From the NCBI GenBank assembly GCA_036362985.1, contig JAYGXS010000010.1:1154585-1218584 (forward strand): 64,000 nucleotides of DNA. The letters run 5' to 3'. The notes beneath the pieces are model-generated. The model searched no databases and was not told where the DNA came from. It saw only the letters and a list, made by a program, of their open reading frames with translations. This stretch comes from Ligula intestinalis. Taxonomy: Eukaryota; Platyhelminthes; Cestoda; Diphyllobothriidea; Diphyllobothriidae. The stretch's first letter is position 1. Every line of letters begins with the position of its first letter. This document shows positions 57,301 to 64,000 of this stretch, piece by piece. Position numbers and translations under genes: made by a program.

Positions 57301-58568
57301 TTTGCCGATACGCATCGCACGACAGCAGTCCCGCAGCCCGCGCTCCATGGCCTCGCCGCTGCGCACCACGGAGACGCCGCAATTGCCTTTGAGGAACTTC
57401 AATCCGTTGTACTTGTGGCCTGGAAGGGGGGAAATGTTAGTTCCGTCAGCTCCTGGGGCGTGGGGGGGTGAGGGAGGGAGGGGGGAGATTGAGGTGCACA
57501 ATAGGAGGCGTTTGACTCTTGCGCCTTACGAGTAATTTTTGCTGGCCCCCAAGAAAACTTTCTTAAGGCTCGAATAAAAGAAGTACCAGTGAAGAAGTGC
57601 ACGCGATCGCTGTGGCGAAAACTTTAATCGCCCGACGTTTCGGAGCCCGGCTTGAAAACATCGTCAGAGACAGCATAAAGGGCAATATTATACTATTATA
57701 TTATAATAATACTATCTACATTAATAGTGTAACTCACCTGTCGGAGTGATTACAGTAACCTCCTCGAAGGGAAGCTGGTTCAGACCCTCCTCCATAACTA
57801 AGCGAATCTGAATGCGGGGAATAGTTAGGCGTTCTGGTCAACCTACCAGGCGGTTAGCATAAAACACGAAGTCGTTCCGTGTAGTCTTCCTGATGAAAAT
57901 AAAAGGAATAAGGTTTAGCTTTTTAGTTTCCTGAGAAATTAATTTCTTTAGTTGACGAAATTGTGAAAAAAACTCGCGGAATTCGGCGGGATTCGAATTA
58001 ACCAAAGTTGCCAAACCAACTTAGGCGTAGAGCGAAAATGTAAGGGTTTATTTTTGTTGAAACCCGTCAACCCCTGTGAAATATACACTTGCTGCCGACA
58101 GACAGGCTTTAGTAGTATAAATTGATGGTGTAACTTACCACACTAACAGCCTAGGTACTAGCTAAAAGGCCCAGACACGTGTTTCGCCGCTGCTTGACAC
58201 AGCTGCAAGGGGTCTGGCTCATCAGTGGGTCCCCAGCTTTCCCTGTCTGTTTTCTGTTTGATATACCGGTTTTGAAAGTTTAGCTTTTTCATCTTGATCT
58301 TGATCTCCTGAGAAATTAATTTCTGTTCGCGGTGCATATCAGTATATTTAAGGTTTATAGATGTAGACCGAAGTTGTGAGTGTATAAGGTTTCACTGGGA
58401 GAGAGGGAAAACTTACTTATCGCGCAGGACAGTCTGCATTTCCCGAAGTTCGTCCGTCTGGGGCAGTAGAACGATATTTTTGGAGAAATGTCTTAAGATC
58501 TCCGAAACTTCAGGCGTAGGCTCAACCAGTCCATCCTCCGCGTTGACGGTAGACGCCTCACCATTCAT
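48354..58568 (-). CDS. UPRT: Uracil phosphoribosyltransferase family protein, six exons
   Basis: Minus-strand exons: 58568-58417, 57889-57847, 57807-57738, 57419-57189, 50062-49964 and 48460-48354. All introns are GT-AG and all phases join, giving 702 nt (233 codons plus stop). Protein order: MNGEAS; NIVLLPQTDELREMQTVLRD; TTRNDFVFYANRLIRLVMEE; GLNQLPFEEVTVITPTG; HKYNGLKFLKGNCGVSVVRS; GEAMERGLRDCCRAMRIGK; DVHQRKVFLMYPILYTGTAV; ENIILETLFASPSG; NPALTIVTSEINSVVPWHFE; QLYFGTV. It matches animal UPRT throughout; human UPRT is about 309 residues with a longer N-terminus. UPRT makes UMP from uracil and PRPP in bacteria and protists; vertebrate homologues are thought to lack uracil-binding residues. 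The usual HPVAP and GTD near the C-terminus read NSVVP and GTV, so activity is uncertain. TTACAG just before the start exon could be a spliced-leader or upstream-exon acceptor. Confidence 0.92.
48745..48835 (-). mobile_element. CR1-type 3' tail in UPRT intron 5
   Basis: ATAGTTCAGTATATTTAGGG followed by TAGGCACTGCCTTTGAAAA is the same 3' terminal sequence as 27293-27350 and 3400-3420. It lies in the 1503-bp intron 48461-49963. Confidence 0.45.
50130..50445 (+). pseudogene. PLE GIY-YIG fragment in UPRT intron 4
   Basis: NSFTCSSGAGYIGRTTRRLE then KRVCEQIPAWLSKKVKLHRS, MKPFRV and, in the next frame, SLRQRMFATVRAV. This is the YIGRTTRRL type of nuclease domain, also seen at 5612-5865 and 36915-37188. 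It is broken by a frameshift near 50380. Confidence 0.65.
50690..51480 (+). pseudogene. Jockey/R1-like non-LTR C-terminal fragment
   Basis: FTPDPNEYKSHPPIKV-like start, then LAGSAWGQDTETLVAKYRAT, TSWAKVQHVENAALRIATGC and QETQVLPLKVHS. It is homologous to DPKEFNRHPIITVNG, GTSWGCAKETLSTAFKAL and LQSAQNAALRTITGC of the next element. It has lost the RT palm and carries a frame change near 50780. It runs directly into the endonuclease start of the next element. Confidence 0.65.
51485..54535 (+). mobile_element. Jockey/R1-like non-LTR retrotransposon ORF2 (endonuclease + RT), damaged
   Basis: Endonuclease: ILQFNANGLLWKLDQLLAFM and AIHETKC (Asn and Glu kept), GYFIAHHD where APE nucleases have GDFNAHH (catalytic Asp and Asn lost), then SLGSDHLPI. 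A small indel near 51845, a stop near 51921 and a frameshift at the GA repeat 52357-52367 break this half. RT is in one open frame 52412-54331: ASKALGPDGLAPIHVRHIGP, YSPIALLSPLTKILERLIHR, ASIDLSRAFDCVRHDQLLQD, IPQGSVLSPTLFNIYMRELP and VSYADDVTFF (catalytic ADD intact). After a TAG at 54329 the same frame continues with a zinc knuckle CCLDCGVSPHDCRHLFAC to TGA 54533-54535. It lies antisense in UPRT intron 4. Confidence 0.85.
54536..54790 (+). mobile_element. Second retrotransposon tail after a (CA)n repeat
   Basis: After a CA microsatellite (54553-54577) comes TLFGCPANPTDLTPEDLWLR and PDKVAKFFHLS, a better-preserved copy of the C-terminus just seen (SGTHLTPADLWLKPVEVAAF). The 3' UTR ends with a repeated CTTAAAAATTTTATACC, units at 54712 and 54772. 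It may be the original 3' end of the element, duplicated, or a related insertion. Confidence 0.6.
55225..55335 (-). repeat. PLE terminal repeat in UPRT intron 4
   Basis: GAGAAGTAGAAGACGACTCG and TGTTTATTCGCCTGACG are typical of the other ribozyme-bearing PLE ends in this window (57580, 62930). It is followed by a hammerhead core on minus. Confidence 0.6.
55271..55309 (-). ncRNA. PLE-type hammerhead ribozyme
   Basis: On minus: CTGATGA (55309-55303), a helix II region with GATCCG-CGA-CGGAATC, then CGAAAC (55281-55276) and cleavage triplet GTC (55275-55273). Core bases are all present. Helix I pairing is weak (TGT against AGG). Helix III is minimal, as in PLE hammerheads described in the literature, which are thought to act as dimers. 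It is in UPRT sense orientation. Confidence 0.65.
55395..55985. repeat. ~580-bp repeat with nested MITE, copy 1
   Basis: From TACCCAAGGGCTGAATATCG it is about 97% identical by eye to 62336-62916. Relative to that copy it lacks about 25 bases near 55918. No coding frame. The family is unidentified; both copies sit beside PLE ribozyme ends. Confidence 0.75.
55803..55888. mobile_element. 86-bp pogo/Tigger-like MITE, copy 1
   Basis: CAGTACTCGCCGGTTATTA at the left and TAATAACCGG-type GGCGACCACTG at the right are inverted ends. The element is flanked by TA on both sides (55801-55802, 55889-55890), as Tc1/mariner-pogo elements are. No transposase. Confidence 0.75.
56273..56653 (-). pseudogene. RTE/craft-like non-LTR C-terminal fragment
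   Basis: The minus frame gives NLRKGLWNRRDISISTKIRV, YRASVWSVLLYGCECWAMRV, FDHFCLRSILRVKYTDFVSN and ISQAIQERRLRWFGHVLRSQ, then PQELSATAL. This is the region after the RT palm in RTE-like retrotransposons of flatworms. No RT catalytic motifs remain. It is in UPRT sense orientation inside intron 4. Confidence 0.75.
56700..56860 (-). pseudogene. PLE C-terminal tail fragment
   Basis: On minus: CNDRPNKYLVLRLIMVKASH, HPGNAQATASSNASAGQTNG and RAIITFSR. It matches the tail at 46441-46741 and 28430-28600. Confidence 0.6.
56996..57030 (+). ncRNA. PLE-type hammerhead motif, plus strand
   Basis: CTGATGA (56996-57002), a weakened helix II (GACAGCGAAAAGGGTTC), GAAAC (57021-57025) and GTC (57026-57028). 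Core intact, helix II partly mismatched. It is antisense to UPRT. Confidence 0.55.
57631..57667 (-). ncRNA. PLE-type hammerhead ribozyme in UPRT intron 3
   Basis: On minus: CTGACGA (57667-57661), helix II with AGC...GCT, CGAAAC and cleavage triplet GTC, then GGGCGA. All core bases are present. It lies in the 318-bp intron between exons 57807-57738 and 57419-57189, in UPRT sense. Confidence 0.65.
58130..58400 (-). repeat. Hammerhead-bearing repeat in UPRT intron 1
   Basis: It aligns with 38350-38595: CTAGGTACTAGCTAAA, GCTGCTTGACACAGCTGC, GATATACCGGTTT and GAGAAATTAATTTCTG. The unit is about 250 bases. Confidence 0.7.
58170..58229 (-). ncRNA. Hammerhead ribozyme, complete core
   Basis: On minus, 5' to 3': helix I strand CCCA (58229-58226); CTGATGA (58225-58219); helix II GCC...GGC (58218-58216 with 58088-style pairing partner at 58188-58186), with an extra internal GCTG/CAGC stem; GAAA (58185-58182); helix III ACA-CG-UGU; cleavage triplet GTC (58176-58174); helix I strand TGGG (58173-58170). 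Every invariant base of the hammerhead core is present. It lies in UPRT intron 1 in sense orientation. Confidence 0.8.
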
Positions 58569-58571
58569 GAT

Positions 58572-59880
58572 CTGTAAGGCACAAGGGTTATGCAGATTAT
58601 GGCTGGAGGGTCATCCACTGATCAAATGACAGAATATGCTCGAGTCCTTAAGCGTACAGACGTGGCAAGCGGCGCATGGCGATGCATAAATACTAGGATA
58701 GGGGGGGAATAGTGCCCTGAACAACGGCAAACGGGTGATCCACCGACAGTTGCACAAAGGAAAGGGGGAAGATTATATCTGGGTTCAAAATTATGTCGCG
58801 TTTGGAAGTCTTACTGCAGCCTACAAGCGCATCAATCTCCCACCGAGCTAATAAGAGTTGGGAGAACAAATGAAAAGTGCAATATAAGCCAACTTCTGGT
58901 GTGGACAACTGAATTTTAACAAAGCTGTATTTCTATTTATCGATCTAACAAACTGAAGCGGGGAAAGTACGCGAGGCTATGGGCAGAGCACTGGTCGACT
59001 ACCTTGATAACATCGTCTTCCTGGCCTCAAGCTTTGGCAATCTGCCAGTCTGTGGTGATACGGCCGAACGAAAAGGCTACTTGGATCCACCAATCCATAA
59101 ACGCCAGAAAGACTGTGGAAATCAAAGCAATGGTTGTGCTTACAGCAGCAAAATCATTAGGCCAAAATCCCAGGTTGAAAGTTAAAAGGCAAGAAGTCGC
59201 CTGCGAGAGAGGTTTTTTGTGTACAGAACTCCCTATTGCTGTCCCAGGCGGCAGTGGCCACTGGCGAAGCCAGGGCTAGTGTTGACCGCGTTCAGCTAGC
59301 ATGAGATAGTGGTGGCAGCTGCTAAAGTGGGTTCGTGGAGCAGGTGCAAGTGTTGTGTCATTGGTGTGTTGCAATTGCCCGGGGAGAGGGCGCCTGCGAA
59401 GGCCCCCTGCTGCGTTGGCCATAGAAGTGGAGTGATAAGTGACCTTTAAGAAGGCATGCTTATTTGGACGCGCGGGTGTGTGCACACGTGTGTGTTTGCC
59501 TGAATAAGTTGAGGTCAACTGTGGGGGGCCGCCGGAAAGCTGAAGGACAGGGGACGCTGGCGCAGCTGTTATTGGTAAGCCAGAAGCAGCTGCGAGGTCA
59601 AGTCTCGGGAGACGTGTGCGCCAGTGAAAGAAAGCATTGGAATAGTTGTTTGTGACAACGCATGAAATTGGGGAAGCGAGCCTTGGAGAACGCAGGCATT
59701 GTGACCGTCCGCCAAAAGACCAAATTGCTTCCGAGCTGCATTCCTGACTAGGAAAAGGCACCCCTCGGGAACAATGGCCGTCAAATTTAAAAAACTTACA
59801 GTCTAAAATACCTCGGGGCGAGGCTGATACCCAATGGACACAGTATGACATTGCCCCCGAATCCGTGCTACTCGTAGTAC
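58572..59880. other. No recognisable gene
   Basis: Upstream of the UPRT start exon. A 5' UTR exon or promoter could be here but I cannot point to it. The minus frame 59276-59851 has no motif I recognise. Confidence 0.35.
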
Positions 59881-59884
59881 TTTC

Positions 59885-60145
59885 TTAATTCGCAGAACGT
59901 GTATAGGGACCCGACGCGACATCACCACCTACACGAATTTTCGCGTGTACAGTACATTAGTCCGCCCGGCCCTTGCATGCAGAAAGTTGGTGGTTTTGAG
60001 CACAGATACCCACTGGGGGGCCATTCTTCGAGTCAAGTTCGTCGGCTTCGTTCAAGCGAAACAGTCCGCAATCGAAGGGATATCTCAGGCCATCCAAGAA
60101 AGAACTTAAGTGACTTGCGGAGATTCGCCGTCTCCTGCCTCAGGA
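59885..60145 (+). pseudogene. RTE-like C-terminal fragment, decayed
   Basis: Split frames give DITTYTNFRVYSTLVRP, ILRVKFVGFV, SETVRNR and ISQAIQERT, matching DISISTKIRVYRASV, ILRVKYTDFV, NETVRTR and ISQAIQERR of 56273-56653. It is on the opposite strand to that copy. Confidence 0.55.
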
Positions 60146-60423
60146 CTCAAGGCTTCTGGCATTGATCCGGCGTTGTTGTATACCTAGAGGCATCGAAGAG
60201 GATTTCAACACAAGATCTGGCCGGATATGGTTCGTAAGAACATGGAAGTGAGTCTTGGGACTTTAGTATTCTGTCTCCGTCACTGAAGAAGACAATGTGT
60301 CGAGTTACCCAGGTATGCTGCCGCAGATCAGCACTCGCGAAATGGGTACAATAAGTGACATTAACCATATCATCATCCTCCGAATAAGAAATTACGAGGA
60401 CATGGATCGAATTATATTGAGGC

Positions 60424-60458
60424 AGACGTTTCGGATATTCGTTCGGTTCCATCGTCAG
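60424..60458 (-). ncRNA. PLE-type hammerhead motif
   Basis: On minus: CTGACGA, helix II GGA...TCC, CGAAAC and GTC. Core intact; helix I pairs poorly because the usual AGG reads TGC. Confidence 0.6.
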
Positions 60459-60582
60459 AGAAACTAGGTGGTTGTTCCTGTTTGCCGGGACTGTTTCAGC
60501 CTTGCCACCGTGCCTGCTAGTATATCAATGCCCGACGCCCGAACATCGCCCTGCCTCTTTGCTGCTGGTTGACGGTGCGATT

Positions 60583-60933
60583 TGTTAGGACGGCCTAACG
60601 AACAACTTTAGGAAGCAGTTAGCTTGCAAGTAAGTAGGCTATCAATCGGCCTACACGCGGACGAACACAGTGTGTCAGACAATTAATCAATCATTTGAAT
60701 TTCAAGCTATATTCAGTCACTGAGTCACCAGCCACTCCTGCCGGCACCTACGCTAGGAGAAGCTGATTGGCTCGATGGACAAAGTATACACGCGTTTGTT
60801 GCTCTAAATATGTTGTACCTATTACACACAAAGACTTCTGCTGTTGCACACTCCTTGTCGTGTTCTCCCTCTCTGGAACTCCCACAAGGCGTTATTGAGC
60901 GGTGATATCTCGGCCTGGGCTACCGTTACAACA
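60583..60933 (+). repeat. Solo LTR with 5-bp target duplication
   Basis: The 351-bp block begins TGTTAGGACGGCC and ends CCGTTACAACA. CGATT flanks it on both sides (60578-60582 and 60934-60938). It is homologous to 991-1355. TG...CA ends, length and 5-bp duplication are those of a retroviral-type LTR left by recombination; the parent element is not in the window. Confidence 0.85.
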
Positions 60934-60939
60934 CGATTG

Positions 60940-62330
60940 ACCGGTGGTAAGCTCGCGTGAAGTTTGTCCCCTTGCAGTTGTCGTAAATGTTGACAAGTCA
61001 ACGTGCTTACTGGCCTGCGCCTCGTCGGCCGACGCATTGTTCTATGGCATATACCTTATTCCATATACCTTCATCCCGGCTACCAGACACACGGCTTAAG
61101 TCAGTTCGAAAAAGGTCAAAAGGACAGGAAAGCAAATTAAAAAGTGGAATACAACCGAGGTCAGAAGAAAATAGAAGCAGAGGATGCTAGGAACTACGTG
61201 ACTGGCGTGGGACACCGCCTCACCACCGCACCCACGAAATTGACATCAACTCATGTTGGCAACAACAACAACAACGACGAAAGACGGGCCAGTCAGCAAG
61301 CTGACTTACCAACAATTACGACAGCCGTAAAGGGAACAAAGGTCAAGCGAGCAGATCAGCGGTCAATCAGCAGCGAATAGGCAGGCGAAAGTTCGTGCGT
61401 CGAGCACGGATATAATAGCAGGCATGCGGCAAGACTGAAAAAGTCACGACGGACATTTACTCTGACGATGAGACTGAGGGAGTATTTGAAAAGTTAGTCT
61501 CAATATGCTTCGAAGCTTACTCTTCGCCTTCGTTGGGGAAGGATGAAAACGATAAGATAACCCCTAACAAGGCTTCGTTCACCCCATCACCCTACGGACT
61601 AGAGAAACAAATGGAGACGGAGAGGGACTAGAGACCCAATTAACCGGAGATGTGCTAGAGCGTACGCGGGAACCAAGGCGTCCATCATCAGTGCACCAAC
61701 AGATTCAGGCAGGCCATCTCTGACGAAACGCATTTTTTCAAATAGGACATTTACAGAAATTGTCTGTTGGCGATGCAAAGATCGAATACCGTCCCTAAAC
61801 TGATACTGATCACAGTAGCGTGTACAATAGCATGATGTCGCACTCGATTAATACAAGGTGAAAACCCGTTCATAGCATGTGACGTGAAAATCGCTACGTG
61901 CACACCAGCAGAGCTGACCAGCCTTGGCATCTCTGTCACGGGCAATAGAAGCGTCAGCTAAGAGCAACTTCTGGGTTTCGTCAATGGCTAAAATTTCGGT
62001 TGTGGCTAACACCAGATTTCGATACAGAAAAAGATCAATACAGACTTGGCATTCAAGTGAAAGGAGGACAGCCACATACTGGGTGGAGCCGCGCAAGAAT
62101 ACATCAGAACACTGGAGATCGAGAACTTCACTGCGCATTCATCTCAAAGTGCAAACGCTAAGTATTCCGACTGTGAAAAGAAATCGATGTTCGCAACCTT
62201 GACTACCTTGACCAGAATATCGCCGGTCGCCTTACTTTGCCGAAAAATGACGGCACTTTGCTGCGTGAAATGGAGTTGGAAGAGGTACTATTCAGTAACA
62301 GACTTCATGGGTCTTCGATCACGCATATCG
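60940..62330. other. No recognisable gene
   Basis: No supported feature. CTGACGATGAG...GAAAAG near 61458-61490 resembles a hammerhead by chance only. Short frames at 61848-62202 have no motif. Confidence 0.35.
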
Positions 62331-62335
62331 GGCGT

Positions 62336-62916
62336 GTACCCAAGGGCTGAATATCGGTTAAAACTATTCAATTGGTGAAGGATGCGGCACGAACCTAGAT
62401 TGCCAGAGACTAAGACTCGGGCTTCTGCCACACTCTTCGCAGTAAATTATAGCCAGCGAAACAAAGACCGATTTGCCTGGCATTCTTTTGAGTGAACGTT
62501 TACGAGTAGATCAATCGGACAGCCTTGAAATGTCCAGTGATAGATATACCATAACTGTTGCATAAAAAGTCCCTTAAAATTGTGGCTGTGTGTATTTATT
62601 TACTGCTTAAATTCGGTGGATATGAAACAACTAAGATGGGCTGTCACGTAAAGGCTATAGAAGCTTTTCTTATGTTAGTTTCGATTGGCTTTAAATGATA
62701 TTTTAACAGCCCATAATACAGTAGTCGCCGGTTATTAAGCACACATCGGACCCAGACCAAATTGGGCTTAATAAGCGGCTGGGCCTATTAACCGGCGACC
62801 ACTGTACAAGGGTTGTCATGTGAGATATGGCTTTTTAAAGTTTGCGTATTGAGCTCTTAGGAAGAAAGTATTGTGAATTACATTCTTGAACAATATTAGG
62901 GAACAAGGCCTTTTAT
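62336..62916. repeat. ~580-bp repeat with nested MITE, copy 2
   Basis: This is the longer of two near-identical copies (see 55395-55985). It contains TTTAAAGTTTGCGTATTGAG near 62833, missing from copy 1. Confidence 0.75.
62719..62804. mobile_element. 86-bp pogo/Tigger-like MITE, copy 2
   Basis: CAGTAGTCGCCGGTTATTA and TATTAACCGGCGACCACTG are inverted ends, flanked by TA (62717-62718 and 62805-62806). It occupies the same position as copy 1, so it inserted before the host repeat spread. Confidence 0.8.
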
Positions 62917-62963
62917 TGGTAAAGGAGACATATGGTCGAACACTGGAACAAAATTTATTTTTG

Positions 62964-63000
62964 CCTGAGCTTTCGAGCTCTTACAAGAGCCCATCGTCAG
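62964..63000 (-). ncRNA. PLE-type hammerhead ribozyme with strong helix II
   Basis: On minus: CCT, CTGACGA, TGG, helix II GCTCTT-GT-AAGAGC (perfect 6 bp), CGAAAG, cleavage triplet CTC, AGG. Helix I pairs CCT with AGG. Core and both outer stems are intact; helix III is minimal. Confidence 0.7.
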
Positions 63001-63402
63001 AGGTGGAGAAACAGCAACGAATGTGGAGCTACTTGGGGCGGGTGTACAATAACTAAAATTTTGAACGTGTAGAAAATCAATAATTGTGTGTGCTGCCGGC
63101 TTGCCACTGAGGGCTGTGCTAGCCAGTGCTAGTAGGCAAGACCGACAAGTTGTGTGGAAATATTTACAGAAATAGAATCGTCAACAAAACAGGTAATAAT
63201 TATGGTGGGAGGGATGAGAAATTAAAAAGTCATAGGGGAAGGGAAGAGAAGCGAGGGATAATGTAGGCTTGGGCGCCAAATGGCCACGTCAGCATCGAAA
63301 GTGGGATGATTATGGAGGATTTTGGGCAAATTGATTACGGCGGGCGTCTGGACGTGATCGTTTGCAGTAGCGTAAGGCCCTGTACGCTGGCGCCAATTCG
63401 AC

Positions 63403-63502
63403 NNNNNNNNNNNNNNNNNNNNNNNNNNNNNNNNNNNNNNNNNNNNNNNNNNNNNNNNNNNNNNNNNNNNNNNNNNNNNNNNNNNNNNNNNNNNNNNNNN
63501 NN
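63403..63502. other. Assembly gap (100 N)
   Basis: Exactly 100 N; placeholder size. No clue to its content. Confidence 0.99.
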
Positions 63503-63599
63503 TTGCGAGCTCCTTGGCAAAGCGGAACTTAATTGTTCCTTGACTAGATCGGTGAAACACCTGCATTCATTCATCATATTCCCGATCACAACCGACAAA

Positions 63600-63750
63600 G
63601 TAGGGGACCCGTGGACTAGAGGCAGCGTCTCCAATGCAATTTCCGAAGGTTCCGGGTTCAAATCTCGATGGTGCCAACCCTCGAGATTGGGTATGACTGG
63701 CTGATGACGGCTAATAAGCTAGAAATGGCCATACCGGTCTCCCTTTGCTT
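63600..63750 (+). repeat. tRNA-derived SINE-like element, copy 2
   Basis: CGTGGACTAGAGGCAGCG resembles an A box and GGGTTCAAATCTC a consensus B box with normal spacing, followed by a body GGGTATGACTGGCTGATGAC and GGCCATACCGGTCTCCC shared with 30628-30745. The tRNA-like head supports Pol III transcription. Confidence 0.65.
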
Positions 63751-64000
63751 TTTCGGATACACTTCTTCATATAGTATACTGATAAGAAAAAAATTTAGCG
63801 ATGAAGGTAGGTTAGGAAAATAGTAAAATATAACTTTTTGTGCTCTCAAAAGAAAGGGCAAGAAACTGCAGAACAACACCTTTTTTCTACTCTACTTGTT
63901 TCGCCCTTTGCTTTCTTCAACTGTTTCCAGTAGTCACGCGTACGCCAAACCAGTGATAACAACTATCAAGGTGGTACGGTACTATCAAGAGAAAATAGTA

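Noticed and set aside
57160..57501. 113-codon minus-strand frame as a stand-alone gene
   Set aside because: Only 57189-57419 resembles UPRT. The flanking residues come from intron sequence past the GTGAGT donor and before the CCTTCCAG acceptor.
59276..59851. 191-codon minus-strand frame
   Set aside because: No recognisable motif and mixed low-complexity composition.
61458..61490. CTGACGATGAG...GAAAAG as another hammerhead
   Set aside because: No plausible helix II or III and no resemblance to either ribozyme repeat family.
1..64000. CRISPR array or prokaryotic operon
   Set aside because: No regularly spaced short direct repeats, and the gene structure (spliceosomal introns, retroelements) is eukaryotic.

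Overview
This window looks like an interspersed-repeat-rich flatworm genome segment, most likely from a pseudophyllidean/diphyllobothriidean tapeworm. That is an inference: protein-coding signal is sparse and split by introns, two introns are only 35 and 39 bp, Penelope-like elements (PLEs) and CR1/Jockey/RTE-type non-LTR retrotransposons dominate, and the three-zinc-finger ORF at 20.2-21.0 kb resembles a retroelement-linked family I associate with Schistocephalus/Spirometra-type worms. There is no sign of bacterial gene organisation. Two 100-N assembly gaps are present (14381-14480 and 63403-63502).

Two host genes can be reconstructed. (1) GTF2H5 (TFIIH subunit p8/TTDA) lies on the + strand at 44150-44406, two exons with a 35-bp GT-AG intron. 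(2) A uracil phosphoribosyltransferase-family gene (UPRT) lies on the - strand from 58568 down to 48354. It has six exons whose phases all join (702 nt, 233 codons plus stop) and a 7.1-kb intron filled with retroelement debris.

Layout. 1-3.1 kb: solo LTR and tandem copies of an LTR-like repeat (called R1 here). 3.4-7 kb: CR1-type fragment, several PLE fragments and a foldback MITE. 7.1-16.2 kb: two copies of a long near-identical block, the second split by a 2.1-kb CR1-type insertion. 16.5-19.2 kb: R1 copies. 20.1-21.0 kb: zinc-finger ORF. 22-34 kb: dispersed repeats, PLE fragments and long AT-rich stretches with nothing recognisable. 34.7-37.4 kb: a nearly complete PLE between inverted terminal repeats. 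38.3-38.7 kb: hammerhead-ribozyme repeat. 40-43.7 kb: opposed CR1-type fragments. 44.1 kb: GTF2H5. 48.3-58.6 kb: UPRT with intronic PLE, Jockey-like and RTE-like elements, a MITE-bearing repeat and ribozymes. 59.8-64 kb: more fragments, a solo LTR with a clean 5-bp target duplication, a second copy of the MITE-bearing repeat, and a tRNA-like SINE.

The strongest unusual signal is a set of hammerhead ribozyme motifs (CUGANGA...GAAA...UH) in two repeat families. One family looks like the known PLE-associated minimal hammerhead. The other (58170-58229, 38390-38460, partial at 38618) has a larger helix II and a short helix III. Three of these motifs lie in the sense orientation inside UPRT introns.
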